Source of the DNA: Saccopteryx bilineata
Lineage: Eukaryota > Chordata > Mammalia > Chiroptera > Emballonuridae
DNA length: 64,000 nt
Reading direction: 5' to 3'
Assembly (NCBI RefSeq): GCF_036850765.1
Contig: NC_089493.1
Location: 268,501,034 to 268,565,033 of the forward strand
The position numbers were made by a program, and so were the translations under genes. Of this stretch, positions 11,430 through 21,573 are shown one piece after another. The stretch's first letter is position 1. Every line of letters starts with the position of its first letter. The notes below the pieces were generated by a model. The model made no database searches and was not told the DNA's origin. It was given only the letters and a program-made list of their open reading frames with translations.

Positions 11430-12060
11430 TATTATGTTTTTAACAGCTGTATTGAGGAATAATTGGCATATAATAAGCAGCACACATTTAAAGTGTGCAA
11501 TCGGATAAGTTTTGACATGTGTACAGATCCATGAAACCATGACCATGATTGACATAGACACAGAGAACATCTCCATTACTCCTAAAATTCCCTGTCTCTT
11601 TTTGTAATCCCTTCTTCCCAAACCCCTGACCCCCTACAGGCAACCACTGATCTTTTTGTCACTATTGATTAGTCTGAATTTTTGTTTTTAGAGTGTATAT
11701 AAATGAAAACAGACAGGATAGTTTGTTCATCGTAATTATTTTGAGATTCTTGCATTTTACAGGGACGTTTGTACATCATTCTCTTGTATTGCTGAGTAAT
11801 ATCCCATTATATGGGTAAATCTCAGCTTGCTTGTCCACTCATCTGCTGTTGGACATTTGGGTTAATTGGAGTTATAAGCTAATAAAAATAAAATGATTAT
11901 AAGCATCTATATACAAATATTTGTGTGGTCATCTGGTTTTATTTCTCTTTGATAAATATCTATGGATCATATAACATGAGTATTTTTAATTTTTTCAGAG
12001 ACTGCCAAATGGTTCTATCATTTCACATTCCAAGCAGAAGTTTATGAGAGTCTCAAAATC
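11430..12060 (-). mobile_element. Old L1M fragment, antisense
   Basis: Landmarks in order: taacagctgtattgaggaat, aaagtgtgcaatcgg, caggcaaccactgatc, gctgagtaatatcccatta, actcatctgctgttggac, and actgccaaatggttct. These match the antisense 3'UTR-to-ORF2 end of old L1M elements. It is heavily diverged and non-coding. Confidence 0.75.
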
Positions 12061-12734
12061 TCATGAAATTGAATATAAAATGTTGTGTTTATTAGTAGTA
12101 TTCATTTCTCTGGGGAGAAGGTCCATAGCCTAAATATTTACAGCCAATATATTTCCAATATACTGTTTCATTTTAGTTATTTCCTATTTATCTTTTGCCA
12201 TTGCTTAATAACTGTCCATTTGGTTTTAATTTAAGAAAAAAATCAGTTATTTCTTTCTATTTTTTTTCCGCTTCCTAAAATAAATATATTTTGTAGGAAA
12301 AGTTTCTTTCCTGCCCTCGGATCTTTCATCCTCAGTTGTCAAGATACAGAATTCTTCCAAAAGCCTCACTTATACTTCCCTCCTGTGTGCTTCATTGTCA
12401 TAACTTTTAAGTTTTGCTGTCCTTGTGCTTTGCCAGTCCATCTTATCTAAACCTGGCATGCTTCTCTCAGGCCAAAAAAAACCCCACATCAGCTAGAAGG
12501 ATAACCCCAAATTTCTGAGCTTTTGTTCTGAGTAGCTGAGAGTCAGTGGTGAGTCTCTGGGTTAGGGGCAGGGAACAATTTTTGTTAGCACTGCTAAATA
12601 CATGTTTTGTTTCTTAACATTGGGTGGGGTGGGTTTGGGAAGGGGCATGCAGTCATATTCCATAGGACTTGGCCAACATTTTCTCATAAGGAGAAAGTGA
12701 GAAGGATCTAGTAGGACAATGCTCTGTATATCTA
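12061..12734. other. Unassigned AT-rich sequence
   Basis: Around 12105-12140 there is a faint resemblance to the end of a Charlie-type repeat (ctctggggagaaggtccata). Otherwise nothing is recognised. Confidence 0.35.
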
Positions 12735-12736
12735 GA

Positions 12737-13123
12737 CAGTGCCCAACTTAACACTAGTTCAACGGAACGATTTTTTGACTCCGTGATATGCCTTCAGTAG
12801 AAACTGTTTCTTTGAAGTTTGGACTTTGATCTTTCCCAGGACTAGTGATATACAATATGATACTCTTTTCTGCTCCTGGACAGAGGCAGCGAGCGACACT
12901 CCCCACTGAGCCATGCGGTCAGGAGGGTAAACATCTGATAGTCTGTAGTGTACTGTACTGTGTTGCCATCGTGTTTTGGATATTGTGCTCTGAGCATGGT
13001 TAAGGTAAACTGGGCTAAACCATGATGGTTGGTAAGTTAAATGTATTAAATGCATTTTTAACTTAATGGTATTTTCAAATTATGATGGGTATATCAGAAT
13101 ATAAACTTATCGCAGGTCAAAGA
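12737..13123 (+). mobile_element. Tigger/pogo-type non-autonomous DNA transposon
   Basis: Landmarks 'ttcagtagaaactgt', 'tgagcatggttaaggtaaac', 'taagttaaatgtattaaatg' and 'ttatcgcaggtcaaag' match a mammalian Tigger-derived MITE as I recall it. Its two arms are roughly inverted. It is old and lacks a transposase. Confidence 0.55.
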
Positions 13124-13129
13124 TTATAT

Positions 13130-13260
13130 ATACATGTATAGTATATATGGCACCGGTGATTGTATTACTTGGTATAATAACATATAATTATAATATATAT
13201 TATTGGTATAATAATATTATTTGGTATTTTTGACTGCATTATTTGGTATATATGAATCAA
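13130..13260. repeat. AT-rich low-complexity stretch
   Basis: Repeated tggtataata and tatatat words over about 130 bp, probably decayed (TA)n. Confidence 0.7.
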
Positions 13261-13469
13261 ACATTCTAGGTAGAAGTAGTTTCATATTCTGATCCAACAG
13301 CAGTCTCACTTTTTGAGTATATGTGTGCATCCTACACATAGGATGCTATTTAAAATAAATAGGATTGTGTGCATTAGGTCTGGAAACTATTTCTCCTGAA
13401 GACTTGAGGAACTCTTGAGACCTTTTTCAGGAACAATTTGTGAAAGAATCACTGAGATCAGTTATTCCG

Positions 13470-14185
13470 TGGTAACACTGTGTCACCACTTCGGAAAAAA
13501 GTTGGGCATTCTCTACTAATCATGAATATACTCATATCCTATGATCCAGCAATTCCACACCTAGGTAACACATATGTGCACACACAAACACACACACACA
13601 CACACATGCACAAGTTCAATAGAAATGTGTTTGCATACACCAAAAAGCTGTATATTAGAATGTTTATAGGTGCATTTGGGGTTTTAAATTATAAACAATA
13701 TAAAGGTATTCAACATTAGAATGAATGAATTCATCACAGAATATTTATGGATGGAATTCCACACAGTGATGGGAATGAAAAATGTGTTTCTATATGCAGC
13801 AACATGAATGAATCTTACAAACACCTTAGTGGGTAAAATAAGCCAGCTACACACACACACAAAAATATATGGTGTATGATTCTTTTATATGAAGTTCAAG
13901 AAACAAACTAATCTATCATGTTTGAGTGCGCATGCTTATGTGATATAACTATAAAGAAAAGCAAGAGAGTTGTTAGGATATTGGGTACAGTAGTTAGGTT
14001 AGTGGTCACTTTCCTGGAGGCAGGAGGGGATGGACGTTGGATAGAGTAGTACCAGGGAGGTTTCTGGGGTGCTGGGTGTTAGCTCATGCTTATGAACGTT
14101 TTGCATTTCGACAAATCACCGTCTATATAGTTTAGAGTTTTGTCATTTTCCATATACAATTTATACTTAATAAATTTATTAAAAG
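13470..14185 (+). mobile_element. Old L1M 3'-end fragment, sense
   Basis: Ordered sense L1M landmarks: cctatgatccagcaattcc, an internal (CA)n at about 13580-13604, gcaacatgaatgaatcttac, ggtgtatgattcttttatatg and gtggtcactttcctggagg, ending near a 3' gaacgttttgcatttc...taataaatttattaaaa. Reading frames are broken. Confidence 0.75.
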
Positions 14186-14209
14186 AAAGGTTTAAAAGAA
14201 TCCTCCAGC

Positions 14210-14350
14210 TACCATCCATGGAGGTCGTCAACAGATCACACGCTGGCCACAGCCGCCGTTTCTTTCTGGTGCTGGCGCCTGCCCGCGCTGACGCCGCAGA
14301 CCCGATCCCTCCACTGCCCCGCAGACTCCGCTTAGCTCTGGGTGCGCCCC
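14210..14350. other. Small CpG-rich cluster
   Basis: Roughly fifteen CpG dinucleotides in about 140 bp (for example gccgccgtttc, cctgcccgcgctgacgccgc), against a CpG-poor background, directly after the L1M 3' end. Too short for a classical CpG island. Flanking open frames on both strands (up to 109 codons) have no recognised domain. Confidence 0.55.
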
Positions 14351-14359
14351 ATCTCCCTC

Positions 14360-14890
14360 TTAGATTTCCTTTTAAGATGGTATTTAGACATCCCACCCAG
14401 GCTTGCTTCTTTCTCCAGGTGCTTTATCCCTGGCTCATTTCCTCTCACACAGGTGCCAGTGGCTGCTAGGATGGGCTCCTCTACAGAAATCCCTGGTGCT
14501 GTGGTCTCCCCTTCTCCAGGCTCCTTGCTCCCAGAAACTGGACACTTAGCTATCATTCGCTGCCAGTCAGCATGGGAGCCAGCCTGAGAGGCAGCCGACA
14601 TGTCCTTCTACTGAAATAGCCCTTTCTCTATTTTTCAACTTCCTTTTATCCCAGTCTTCGGGTATCTCTTCTTTAGATGCCATTGGGGCAAAAGATATGG
14701 GGAGACATCAGGTAGAGGGATGGAGACCTCACTGCACTGACTGGCTTTAATTTAAAAATAACAAATCACTATTCCCCAACTGAACTTACCTAGATATGTC
14801 CTATTTTTTTTAAAAAAAATCATCGATCTTTTTCACAAAGGACGCACTAATTAAAATTTTTTATTTTGATTTGGGGACAGAATGGCAACA
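14360..14890. other. Unassigned non-coding sequence
   Basis: No repeat family or gene recognised. Moderate GC content to 14600, then AT-rich. Confidence 0.4.
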
Positions 14891-14894
14891 GATG

Positions 14895-15055
14895 TTTCTT
14901 AATTTCCTACTGCGTGCCAGGCATTGTGTTACGTTCTTGTGTGATTCCACGCTATGGAGCATGAGGTATTACCTCCAGTTTATAGGCCAGTGGAGGGTTG
15001 CGGATTGCCCTTGCTCACTCAGATAGTGACAGAGAGAACAGGGGTTGGAAACTCT
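14895..15055 (-). repeat. MIR SINE, antisense
   Basis: 'actgcgtgccaggcattgtg', 'tacctccagtttataggcc' and 'cttgctcactcagatag' are in the order expected for an antisense MIR. Diverged. Confidence 0.6.
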
Positions 15056-15059
15056 GCTG

Positions 15060-15660
15060 GGCGTGGCTCCAAAACAGAGACTCTTTCCATACCATGAGGG
15101 TGTAGAGAGCTTCTAGACAGGGTGATACCCAGTGCAGACCTGGCGAGAGAAACTTGTTACACTGTAAACACGAGACAAGTCAGATATTTGTCAAAGCAAA
15201 TGAATTCTAATGCAAGGTGAGACAGGAGCTATCCTGCTCTATACTACCCCTGAGTGAGCAAAGTGATTATCAGTGGAGGCGGAATCATGGCGTCTGGATG
15301 ACTCATTAGCTCTTATTTGTTTAAAGTCCGACGGGGTATGACAGAAGGATTTGTTCCAGCTGTCGAAGCAGCACCATAGGCTGTAACAACCTGTGTGTTC
15401 GAAAAGCTCCGGTGCAGAAAGTAGTGACAGCAGGTCACTGGGCAGAGAGGCTGGTCAAAGCCAGCTCAGGATCACGGAAGTCCCCACCTCTCCTCCAGGG
15501 CAGTCACCACTCTCTGTCTCACCTCATCCATAAATTCTTCGCCCACAGCTGTGAACGTTAATGCTTTTTCCATCCCCGAATTTAAGATATTTGAAAGGTT
15601 TATTGAGATAAGTTTCTTTTGGGATTTGGTGCTGGAAAAACATTTTGTCCAAAAACATTT
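15060..15660. other. Unique non-coding stretch
   Basis: No repeat family named. Several homeodomain/bZIP-like words occur at 15290-15440, but nothing stronger. Confidence 0.4.
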
Positions 15661-15661
15661 T

Positions 15662-15663
<2 letters not shown>

Positions 15664-15701
<38 letters not shown>
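15664..15701. repeat. (CA)n microsatellite
   Basis: Nineteen uninterrupted CA units, followed by a (TA)-rich segment. Confidence 0.95.
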
Positions 15702-15703
<2 letters not shown>

Positions 15704-15889
15704 TTATATATATGTATATATTCACAGAATCTAAACTTTTTAATTTAACATCCTTTACTTTTTTCTTTGCTTGTGGGGAAGCTCAGAGCTTAGCCTAACT
15801 TCTTCAGGTTATCTGCCCGCTCTGCTACATGCCCGTCTTGTCACTATTTAAATGGTCCTCTATATGAATCTTTAGTCACTTGACACTGC

Positions 15890-16060
15890 TTTTTTTTTCC
15901 ATTAGCAATAATAACCACCTGGCATATCATTTATTTATAAGTTAGTTGGCTACGTGTCTCCTAACAGGAAGATTATAAACAACACAGACCTTATCTGTAC
16001 TGTTCACGGCTGTATCCCTGAAGCCTAGAGCAGCACCTTAAAGACTCTCAAGGAATATTT
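15890..16060 (+). repeat. L2 LINE 3'-end fragment
   Basis: Words 'gaccttatctgtactgttca', 'ggctgtatccctgaagccta' and 'aaggaatatttg' follow the order of the L2 3' end. Diverged and non-coding. Confidence 0.55.
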
Positions 16061-16466
16061 GGGGAATCAGAATTCCCACTAAAATAATGTGAGGTGGGAA
16101 TGACTGTCCACTTCATTTTCATGAGCTCTCAAGAGAAGCAAGGAGAGGCAGAACTCGGGTAACACTTCAGCACTCGTGATTTCTGCTTTTCCAATGAGCT
16201 CCTTGGGCAAGGAGAAAGTCTATCCACCCATCATTCATTCACTGAACCTTCCCACATACTTTGTCTATGGCCATAGAGTGAAGGCCCCTCTAGCTCGACT
16301 TGTTTCAATTGCTCTGGTCCTCCTGTTCTTGCCCCCCTACCCTACCCTGCCTAGTTTCCCCTCTGCTTTAATTCGATCCATTTTTAGCATTCCCCAGCTC
16401 TCCTCTGAAATGCACATCCTGTCACCTTGTTGGTTTGGTTTCCTTGCTCAGGGCTCTCTATTTTCT

Positions 16467-16700
16467 TTTCTTTTTTTTTTAACATTTTTTATCTTTTTTT
16501 TTTTAATTTTATTTATTCATTTTTAGAGAGGAGAGAGAAAGGGAGAGACAGAGAGACAGAGAGGGAGAGAGAGACAGAGAGAAGGAGCTGGAAGCATCAA
16601 CTCCCATATGTGCCTTGACCAGGCAAGCCCAGGGTTTCTAACCGGCGACCTCAGCATTTCCAGGTTGATGCTTTATCCACTGCGCCACCACAGGTCAGGC
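16467..16700 (-). mobile_element. VES-type SINE, antisense, perfect TSD
   Basis: Minus-strand start GCCTGACCTGTGGTGGCGCA, B-box-like region, CT/GA-rich tail and T-rich end. It is flanked by a perfect 18-bp target duplication CAGGGCTCTCTATTTTCT at 16449-16466 and 16701-16718. Short VES subtype. Confidence 0.93.
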
Positions 16701-16966
16701 CAGGGCTCTCTATTTTCTATGAAGACTTGGAAATCCCAGAGAACGCCCACCTCTGAGAAGGGAGGGCTGGTGTATGTGCAATGCTCACAATGCTGAGAAT
16801 ATGGAGCCCCGCTCACAAAGTTCCTGGGAGCCTAAAGTTCCAAATCCCCTTCCTTTCTCCGCCTGGGTCCAGGGTGGTTGGGGAAGGCCCTTTGACAGCT
16901 GTTAAAGTTATTTTGGTTTTGCTCCTCAAATCGTCACCCAGCTTTATGACTTTATTGTATGACTTA

Positions 16967-17576
16967 CCGTATTTTTCGCTCCATAAGATGCACCTGACCA
17001 TAAGACACACCTAGGGTTTTAAGGGGGAAAATAAGAAAAAAATATTCTGAACCAAATGATGTGTTAAAATATTTAATAAAATACCGTATTTTTGGCCCTG
17101 GCCGGTTGGCTCAGCAGTAGAGCGTCAGCCTGGTGTGCGGGGGACCTGGGTTTGATTCCCAGCCAGGGCACATAGGAGAAGCGCCCATTTGCTTCTCCAC
17201 CCCTCCCCTCCTCTCTGTCTCTCTCTTCCCCTCCCGCAGCCAAGGCTCCATTGGAGCAAAGATGGCCCGGGCGCTGGGGATGGCTCCTTGGCCTCTGCCC
17301 CAGGCGCTAGAGTGGCTCTGGTCGCGGCAGAGCGATGCCCCGGAGGGGCAGAGCATTGCCCCCTGGTGGGCAGAGCATCGCCCCTGGTGGGCGTGCCGGG
17401 TGGATCCCGGTCGGGCGCATGTGGGAGTCTTTCTGACTGTCTCTCCCCGTTTCCAGCTTCAGAAAAATACAAAAAAAAAAAAAAAAATACTGTATTTTTC
17501 ACTCCATAAGATGCACGGGCATTCCCCCCTCTACTTTTGAGGGAAAAATGTGTGTCTTATGGAGAGAAAAATACGG
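16967..17576. mobile_element. TA-flanked MITE carrying a nested VES SINE
   Basis: Left end CCGTATTTTTCGCTCCATAA and right end ...GAGAAAAATACGG are inverted repeats bounded by TA on both sides (16965-16966, 17577-17578), as for Tc1/mariner-like elements. It shares its left half with the reverse complement of the element at 24311-24656 but lacks most of that copy's middle, so it is an internal-deletion form. A VES SINE (17094-17483) sits inside. Confidence 0.8.
17094..17483 (+). mobile_element. VES SINE nested in the MITE
   Basis: Starts GGCCCTGGCCGGTTGGCTCA, with A- and B-box-like promoter parts, a CT-rich region, a long GC-rich body and an A-tail. A 16-bp target duplication lies on each side (aaaatac, C or T, gtattttt; 17078-17093 and 17484-17499, one mismatch). 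It therefore inserted after the MITE. This is the long-body VES subtype. Confidence 0.93.
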
Positions 17577-17911
17577 TATTTTTTTTTAATTCTCCTGCTT
17601 TCTCTATAATTTCCTAATTTTGCTAAAATGATGAGAGATACTCTATTAATTATGTTTTCAGCTGATTAATAATTCCAAAGGGACACCCGACTTTTTCCAT
17701 AAATAAATAGTTACCTATACCAAAGAAACTGGGACAAGTTCTCAGGACTGAAATAAGCAGCCCCATGTGACCTACCTTTATTAATTGTTTTCTGCATTGA
17801 CATGGAACAGGATCTCAACCCTGTTCTCTAGGGCAGACACATGTTCCGGCCATCATTTGTAAATCCCTCTCTATCACCTATCTGAGAAGATTTATTAGGT
17901 CCTCTTCTAAA

Positions 17912-18600
17912 TGTTACAAACCAGAGCTAGCCGTCCAACACTAACCACCAGAAGTCTAGAAGAGGAATTAGGGTCACTTTATTTGCAAGGCCCTACACGG
18001 GGAGAATGAGAAAGCTAAGGCTCAAAAGCAGGGGTCCCCAATCTTTTTACACAGGGGGCCAGTTCTCTGTCCCTCAGACCATTGGAGGGCTGCTACATAC
18101 GGTGCTCCTCTCACTGACCACCAATGAAAGAGATGCCCCTTCCAGAAGTGCGGCGGGGGCGGATAAATGGCCTCAGGGGGCCGCATGCGGCTTGCAGGCT
18201 ATAGTTTGGGGACCCCTGCAAAGCCTGAACTCCCTGAGCCAGGGTTTGGAGAGGGCATCTAAGGGATTAGGGAGAACAGGTGTGAGAAAGTGCAGGTGGG
18301 GAAAGTTTTCATTGGAGGGCCTTGGAGCTTGGCCATTTATGGTACGGGCTTTAGGACCAGGTATTTCTGGACAAGGGACCCTTCCATTCTGAAAGTTCTG
18401 GTGATGTCCCAGTCCTTTGGTTCCATGTGTGTTGGATTGGGGAGGTGAGAAGTTGGTTCTGGGTGTGGCTGGAGGTCCAAGTTCCCTCCTTTGAGCATGC
18501 TTTTGCTACGTGTCTTGAAGTTTTGATCTGATGTCTCTGAAAAGCAGCTCAGTCTCTGGTTAAACAATTTGGGCTATTTTGAGCTGGATCTGTGGTTACA
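17912..18600 (-). mobile_element. ERV-type solo LTR copy A, interrupted by hAT
   Basis: The minus strand begins TGTAACCACAGATCCAGCTC and ends GTAACA, a TG...CA pair. It aligns throughout with 55954-56416, sharing words such as ccagctcaaaat, cttttcagagaca, gtccagaaatacctggt and ctaatccctta. An AATAAA near its 3' side (minus strand, about 17975) could be the polyadenylation signal. A hAT copy at 18029-18218 splits it. About 499 bp without the insert. No internal retroviral genes adjoin it. Confidence 0.6.
18029..18218 (+). mobile_element. hAT element copy 2, internally deleted (190 bp)
   Basis: Termini CAGGGGTCCCCAATCT and AGTTTGGGGACCCCTG are intact, but about 140 bp of the interior seen in the other four copies is missing. 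The deletion joins 'ggagggctgc' to 'ggtgctcctctc'. The 8-bp flanks (ctcaaaag and caaagcct) do not match exactly, so the target duplication is unclear. Confidence 0.85.
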
Positions 18601-18699
18601 ATAATAGCAGTGAAAAGAATTTGCTCTAACTTTCTACAGTTTTGAGGTGGGCATGATTGATTGACCCCTTCATGAATAATAAATACAAAATATTTTCCG

Positions 18700-18890
18700 T
18701 ACTGTGTGACACACACAAGCACTGCTCCTTTATTCCTTTACGCTTTAGTTTCCCATCTGTGAGTGCTGTCATCTTCACGAGAATGTGAGATTCTCAAAGT
18801 CTAAAAATATTTCTTACACTTTTTCTGTTTTCTCAAAAATCCAAGAACAGTGCCTTTCACACAGAAAGTGATCAATAAATATTTGTGGTT
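18700..18890 (+). repeat. L2 LINE 3'-end fragment
   Basis: 'gaacagtgcctttcacacag' followed by 'gatcaataaatatttg' is the L2 3' terminus. Upstream text is compatible but diverged. Confidence 0.6.
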
Positions 18891-18899
18891 GGGGAATAG

Positions 18900-19755
18900 A
18901 TAGCAGCTCTTAGATTTATTAATATGTTTTTTGAAGCTGGATCCAAGAGAAGAATGTGGTGAAATCCCTGTGGGTGGTCACCCCAACGCACTGAAGGATT
19001 CCATGGTTAAGAACACGTGTCATTGGCACTGCCTGCATGATGGGACTCCTAGCCTCCGTGTTCACACATAGACGGCACTGCCCTCTAGCGAGGGTTGCTC
19101 ACTGTGATGGAAACCTGAAGTGGTTTCCGTGGCTGACTGTCAGGCTGTCCCCATCGGCTCGGATGCGTACAGGTATATCTCACCCCTGCCACCATTTTTT
19201 TTTCCCTTTAACATACTCCTCTTGTCATCAACAGTTCTCCAAGCTCCGCTATCTGAACTCAAGTATTGCCAGGTTTCCTCCTCTGTCCTTGGGGTCCCTG
19301 TTCTGTTTCACTCAGTCTGAACTTCTCTTGTCCGTGGCCGACCCTTCATCCCCCCTCCCTCAACTGCTGTTTCCTCAAGTCCTTCCTTTGCCTAAAGCTG
19401 TGCCTTGTTCAACCAGGTCAGGCTGAGTGCTTTAGCAAATGAGCCCCCTGTTCCAGTGGCTTACACTCATAGAGGGTTCTTTCTCACCCAGACTGCAGCC
19501 TGGCAGGAATGAGTGAGGTTATCCTGGGACCCAGACACATACAATTCCTGAGGCCCCCAGAGTTCCTCAGCGGGTCTTCTGCACTTGGCCAAGCATGAGG
19601 AGAAGAGAGAGACCCAGTGTGTATCACGTGGCATGCATCGTTCCATCTACATTTTGTTGTCCAGAATTTGCTGCAGGCTCCTCTCTGTGAGTCCAGGAGA
19701 AAAAGGAAAAAAGAAAAGTGGACAGAAACTCCCATATTTCCTTCACCCATCTATT
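18900..19755. other. Mostly unassigned; possible LTR-like segment
   Basis: Positions 19430-19690 (ccagtggcttacactcatag, tctttctcacccagac) vaguely recall an antisense MLT1-type LTR, but I would not name it. The open frames here (up to 129 codons) show no domains. Confidence 0.3.
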
Positions 19756-19780
19756 CTCCAAGTGTTAACATTTCATTGCA

Positions 19781-19811
<31 letters not shown>

Positions 19812-19873
19812 TTCTGTCTTACATACACACACTCACACAGCCTGACATCCCTTTATTTGTAAATACTCTAGTA

Positions 19874-20087
19874 CAGTGGTTCTCAACCTTTCTAATGCCG
19901 TGACCCCGCAATACAGTTCCTCATGTTGCGGTGACCCCAAACCAAAAAATAATTTTGGTGGCTACTTCATAACTGTAATTTTGCTACAGTTATGATTTGG
20001 AATGTAAATACCTGATATGCATTATGTATTTTCCGATGGCTTTAGGCGACCCCGCCGGGGTCGCGACCCACAGGTTGAGAACCACTG
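19874..20087. mobile_element. SPIN/URR1-like hAT MITE (214 bp), perfect TSD
   Basis: Termini CAGTGGTTCTCAACC and GGTTGAGAACCACTG are perfect inverted repeats, and the inner GTCGCGACCC motif is typical of SPIN-like elements. An exact 8-bp target duplication CTCTAGTA lies at 19866-19873 and 20088-20095. There is no transposase. It is inserted in the L1M and overlaps a meaningless open frame. Confidence 0.92.
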
Positions 20088-20388
20088 CTCTAGTAGGTAT
20101 GGCCCAAAACAAAGATACTCTTCTAAATGCCCAGGATATAATTCTCCAAGTCAAGAAGTCAGCGTTTTTACAACATTACCATCCAATCCATAGACACCAT
20201 TCAAATTTTGCCAACTGTCTTTATTGGGTCTCTTTCTTCTTTATGGTCCAAGATGCCATCCAGGAATGTGTGTTGTATTTAGTTGTGCTGTTTGTTAGCC
20301 CTCCCCAACCTGGAACAGCTCTTTCCCTGCCCTGTCTCTCAGTCCTCAACAACCTTAAAGAGTACAGGCCTCACGTGTTGTCGGATGC

Positions 20389-20850
20389 TGTAGGGGAACT
20401 CACTACAGAGAAGCCATGTGGCTCTAGCAGCAGAGGCGTCTGGGAAGTGCTGTGCTCTCTGTGACTCTCTGCAACCTCACACTGGGCTGACCACTCCAAA
20501 AGCCAGAATGCTGTCACCCAAAGACAAACATCATGTCCCAGGAGGGAGGTTAATAAATGTGTAGAGCGCAATCACTGCCTGATGTTATCTTTTAACTGAG
20601 AAATGCATTGTTCTTTCTGGTGGTCTACTTGACTGCCCATCGTATAGTTTTGCTCTTAACCCCCTTTAAAAAGGGACCCATTCTGGGAGGGGTGTGGATT
20701 TTTCTCAGCCCACCACCACCAGGTGGAAGCAGCTGCTGTGCGGATGTATGTAAGTTTCTCCTATTAAAGCTCTTTTGAATTTAGATAAGGCTGCATGTCA
20801 GTTCTTCAGAATTGACCCTGAATTTAGACTTTTGGAGCTTTCCTCCAACA
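20389..20850 (+). mobile_element. Probable solo ERV LTR inside L1M
   Basis: A 462-bp insert beginning TGTAGGGGAACTC and ending CTCCAACA splits otherwise continuous L1M text. It carries a TATA-like ctttaaaaagg near 20665 and an attaaa signal near 20763, in the right order for U3-R-U5. The flanks gatgc and gactgc could be a degraded target duplication. No retroviral genes adjoin it. Confidence 0.5.
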
Positions 20851-21573
20851 GACTGCCCTCAACATGGGTCTATCTGATGTCTCCCCAGGCCCAGATCCAG
20901 GTCATGCTTTCCTGGTAGGGATAGGATGAGAATGAGGCCATGCTTTTCTCGGCACCTTGCATTAGGGGTACACGATGTCAACCCATACTACCTACTGCTG
21001 GTGATGTTGACCTTGATCACCTGGTCTTGTTGACACATGCCAAGTTTCTCCACCATAATATTATTTGTCCCCCTTGTAACTGGTGATTATTTTGTAAGAG
21101 TATATTCTGAGATTAGGTTAATATTATATATTCATCATCAAACTACTAATTACCTCCCTTAGCATGCTTGAAGCGATGACCAGAGACCCACCATATCCAA
21201 GGACGACCCTGATGGCTGTTCAATGGTGACTTCTGTTTCCATCACTCCTTCTACACTTACTAGTTTGAATTTTATGACCAGTTAAAACTTTTCCTTCTCC
21301 ATTTGTTTATTTACATCAGTATGAACCGAGAAATTCTTATTTTATTCACTGTGTTATATAATCCATAATACTTGCTGTTTTGAAACCGCGTTTTTTTTTT
21401 TTTTAGCTTACTCCCACACTTGGATTGCTTCAGTGTTTACAGTCTGTTTACCATAGTGGTACTGGTGTTACTGTTCATTTCTTGGTTGGCTGCAGTTTAT
21501 CATCTAACAAGACCCTATGGGATTTGTATTCTCTAAGTTCTTACAGACTTTAAAATGGCTTTCTTTTTTTTCC

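Larger units (their letters stand above)
19760..21400 (-). mobile_element. L1M 3'-region, antisense, carrying SPIN-like hAT and an LTR
   Basis: The segments 19845-19873, 20088-20388 and 20851-21400 join into one antisense L1M 3' region (caaattttgccaactgtc, gtccaagatgccatccagg, gtctatctgatgtctccc, cacgatgtcaac, ggtgatgttgaccttgatcacc). Two later insertions interrupt it. The part before 19845 is largely CT-rich microsatellite. Confidence 0.6.

Noticed and set aside
17094..17165. tRNA gene
   Set aside because: The tRNA-like head belongs to a VES SINE. It has target duplications and a long body, and the cloverleaf is not intact.
17133..17540. Several overlapping frames above 100 codons
   Set aside because: All are frames of the VES SINE nested in the MITE.
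18029..18218. Exact 8-bp target duplication
   Set aside because: The flanks ctcaaaag and caaagcct only partly agree, so I do not claim one.
19997..20464. 155-codon frame that might be a gene
   Set aside because: It begins in the SPIN-like hAT and continues into L1M and the LTR-like block.
20660..20770. Promoter of a cellular gene (TATA-like and polyadenylation words)
   Set aside because: Best explained as the U3/R part of a solo LTR inside L1M.
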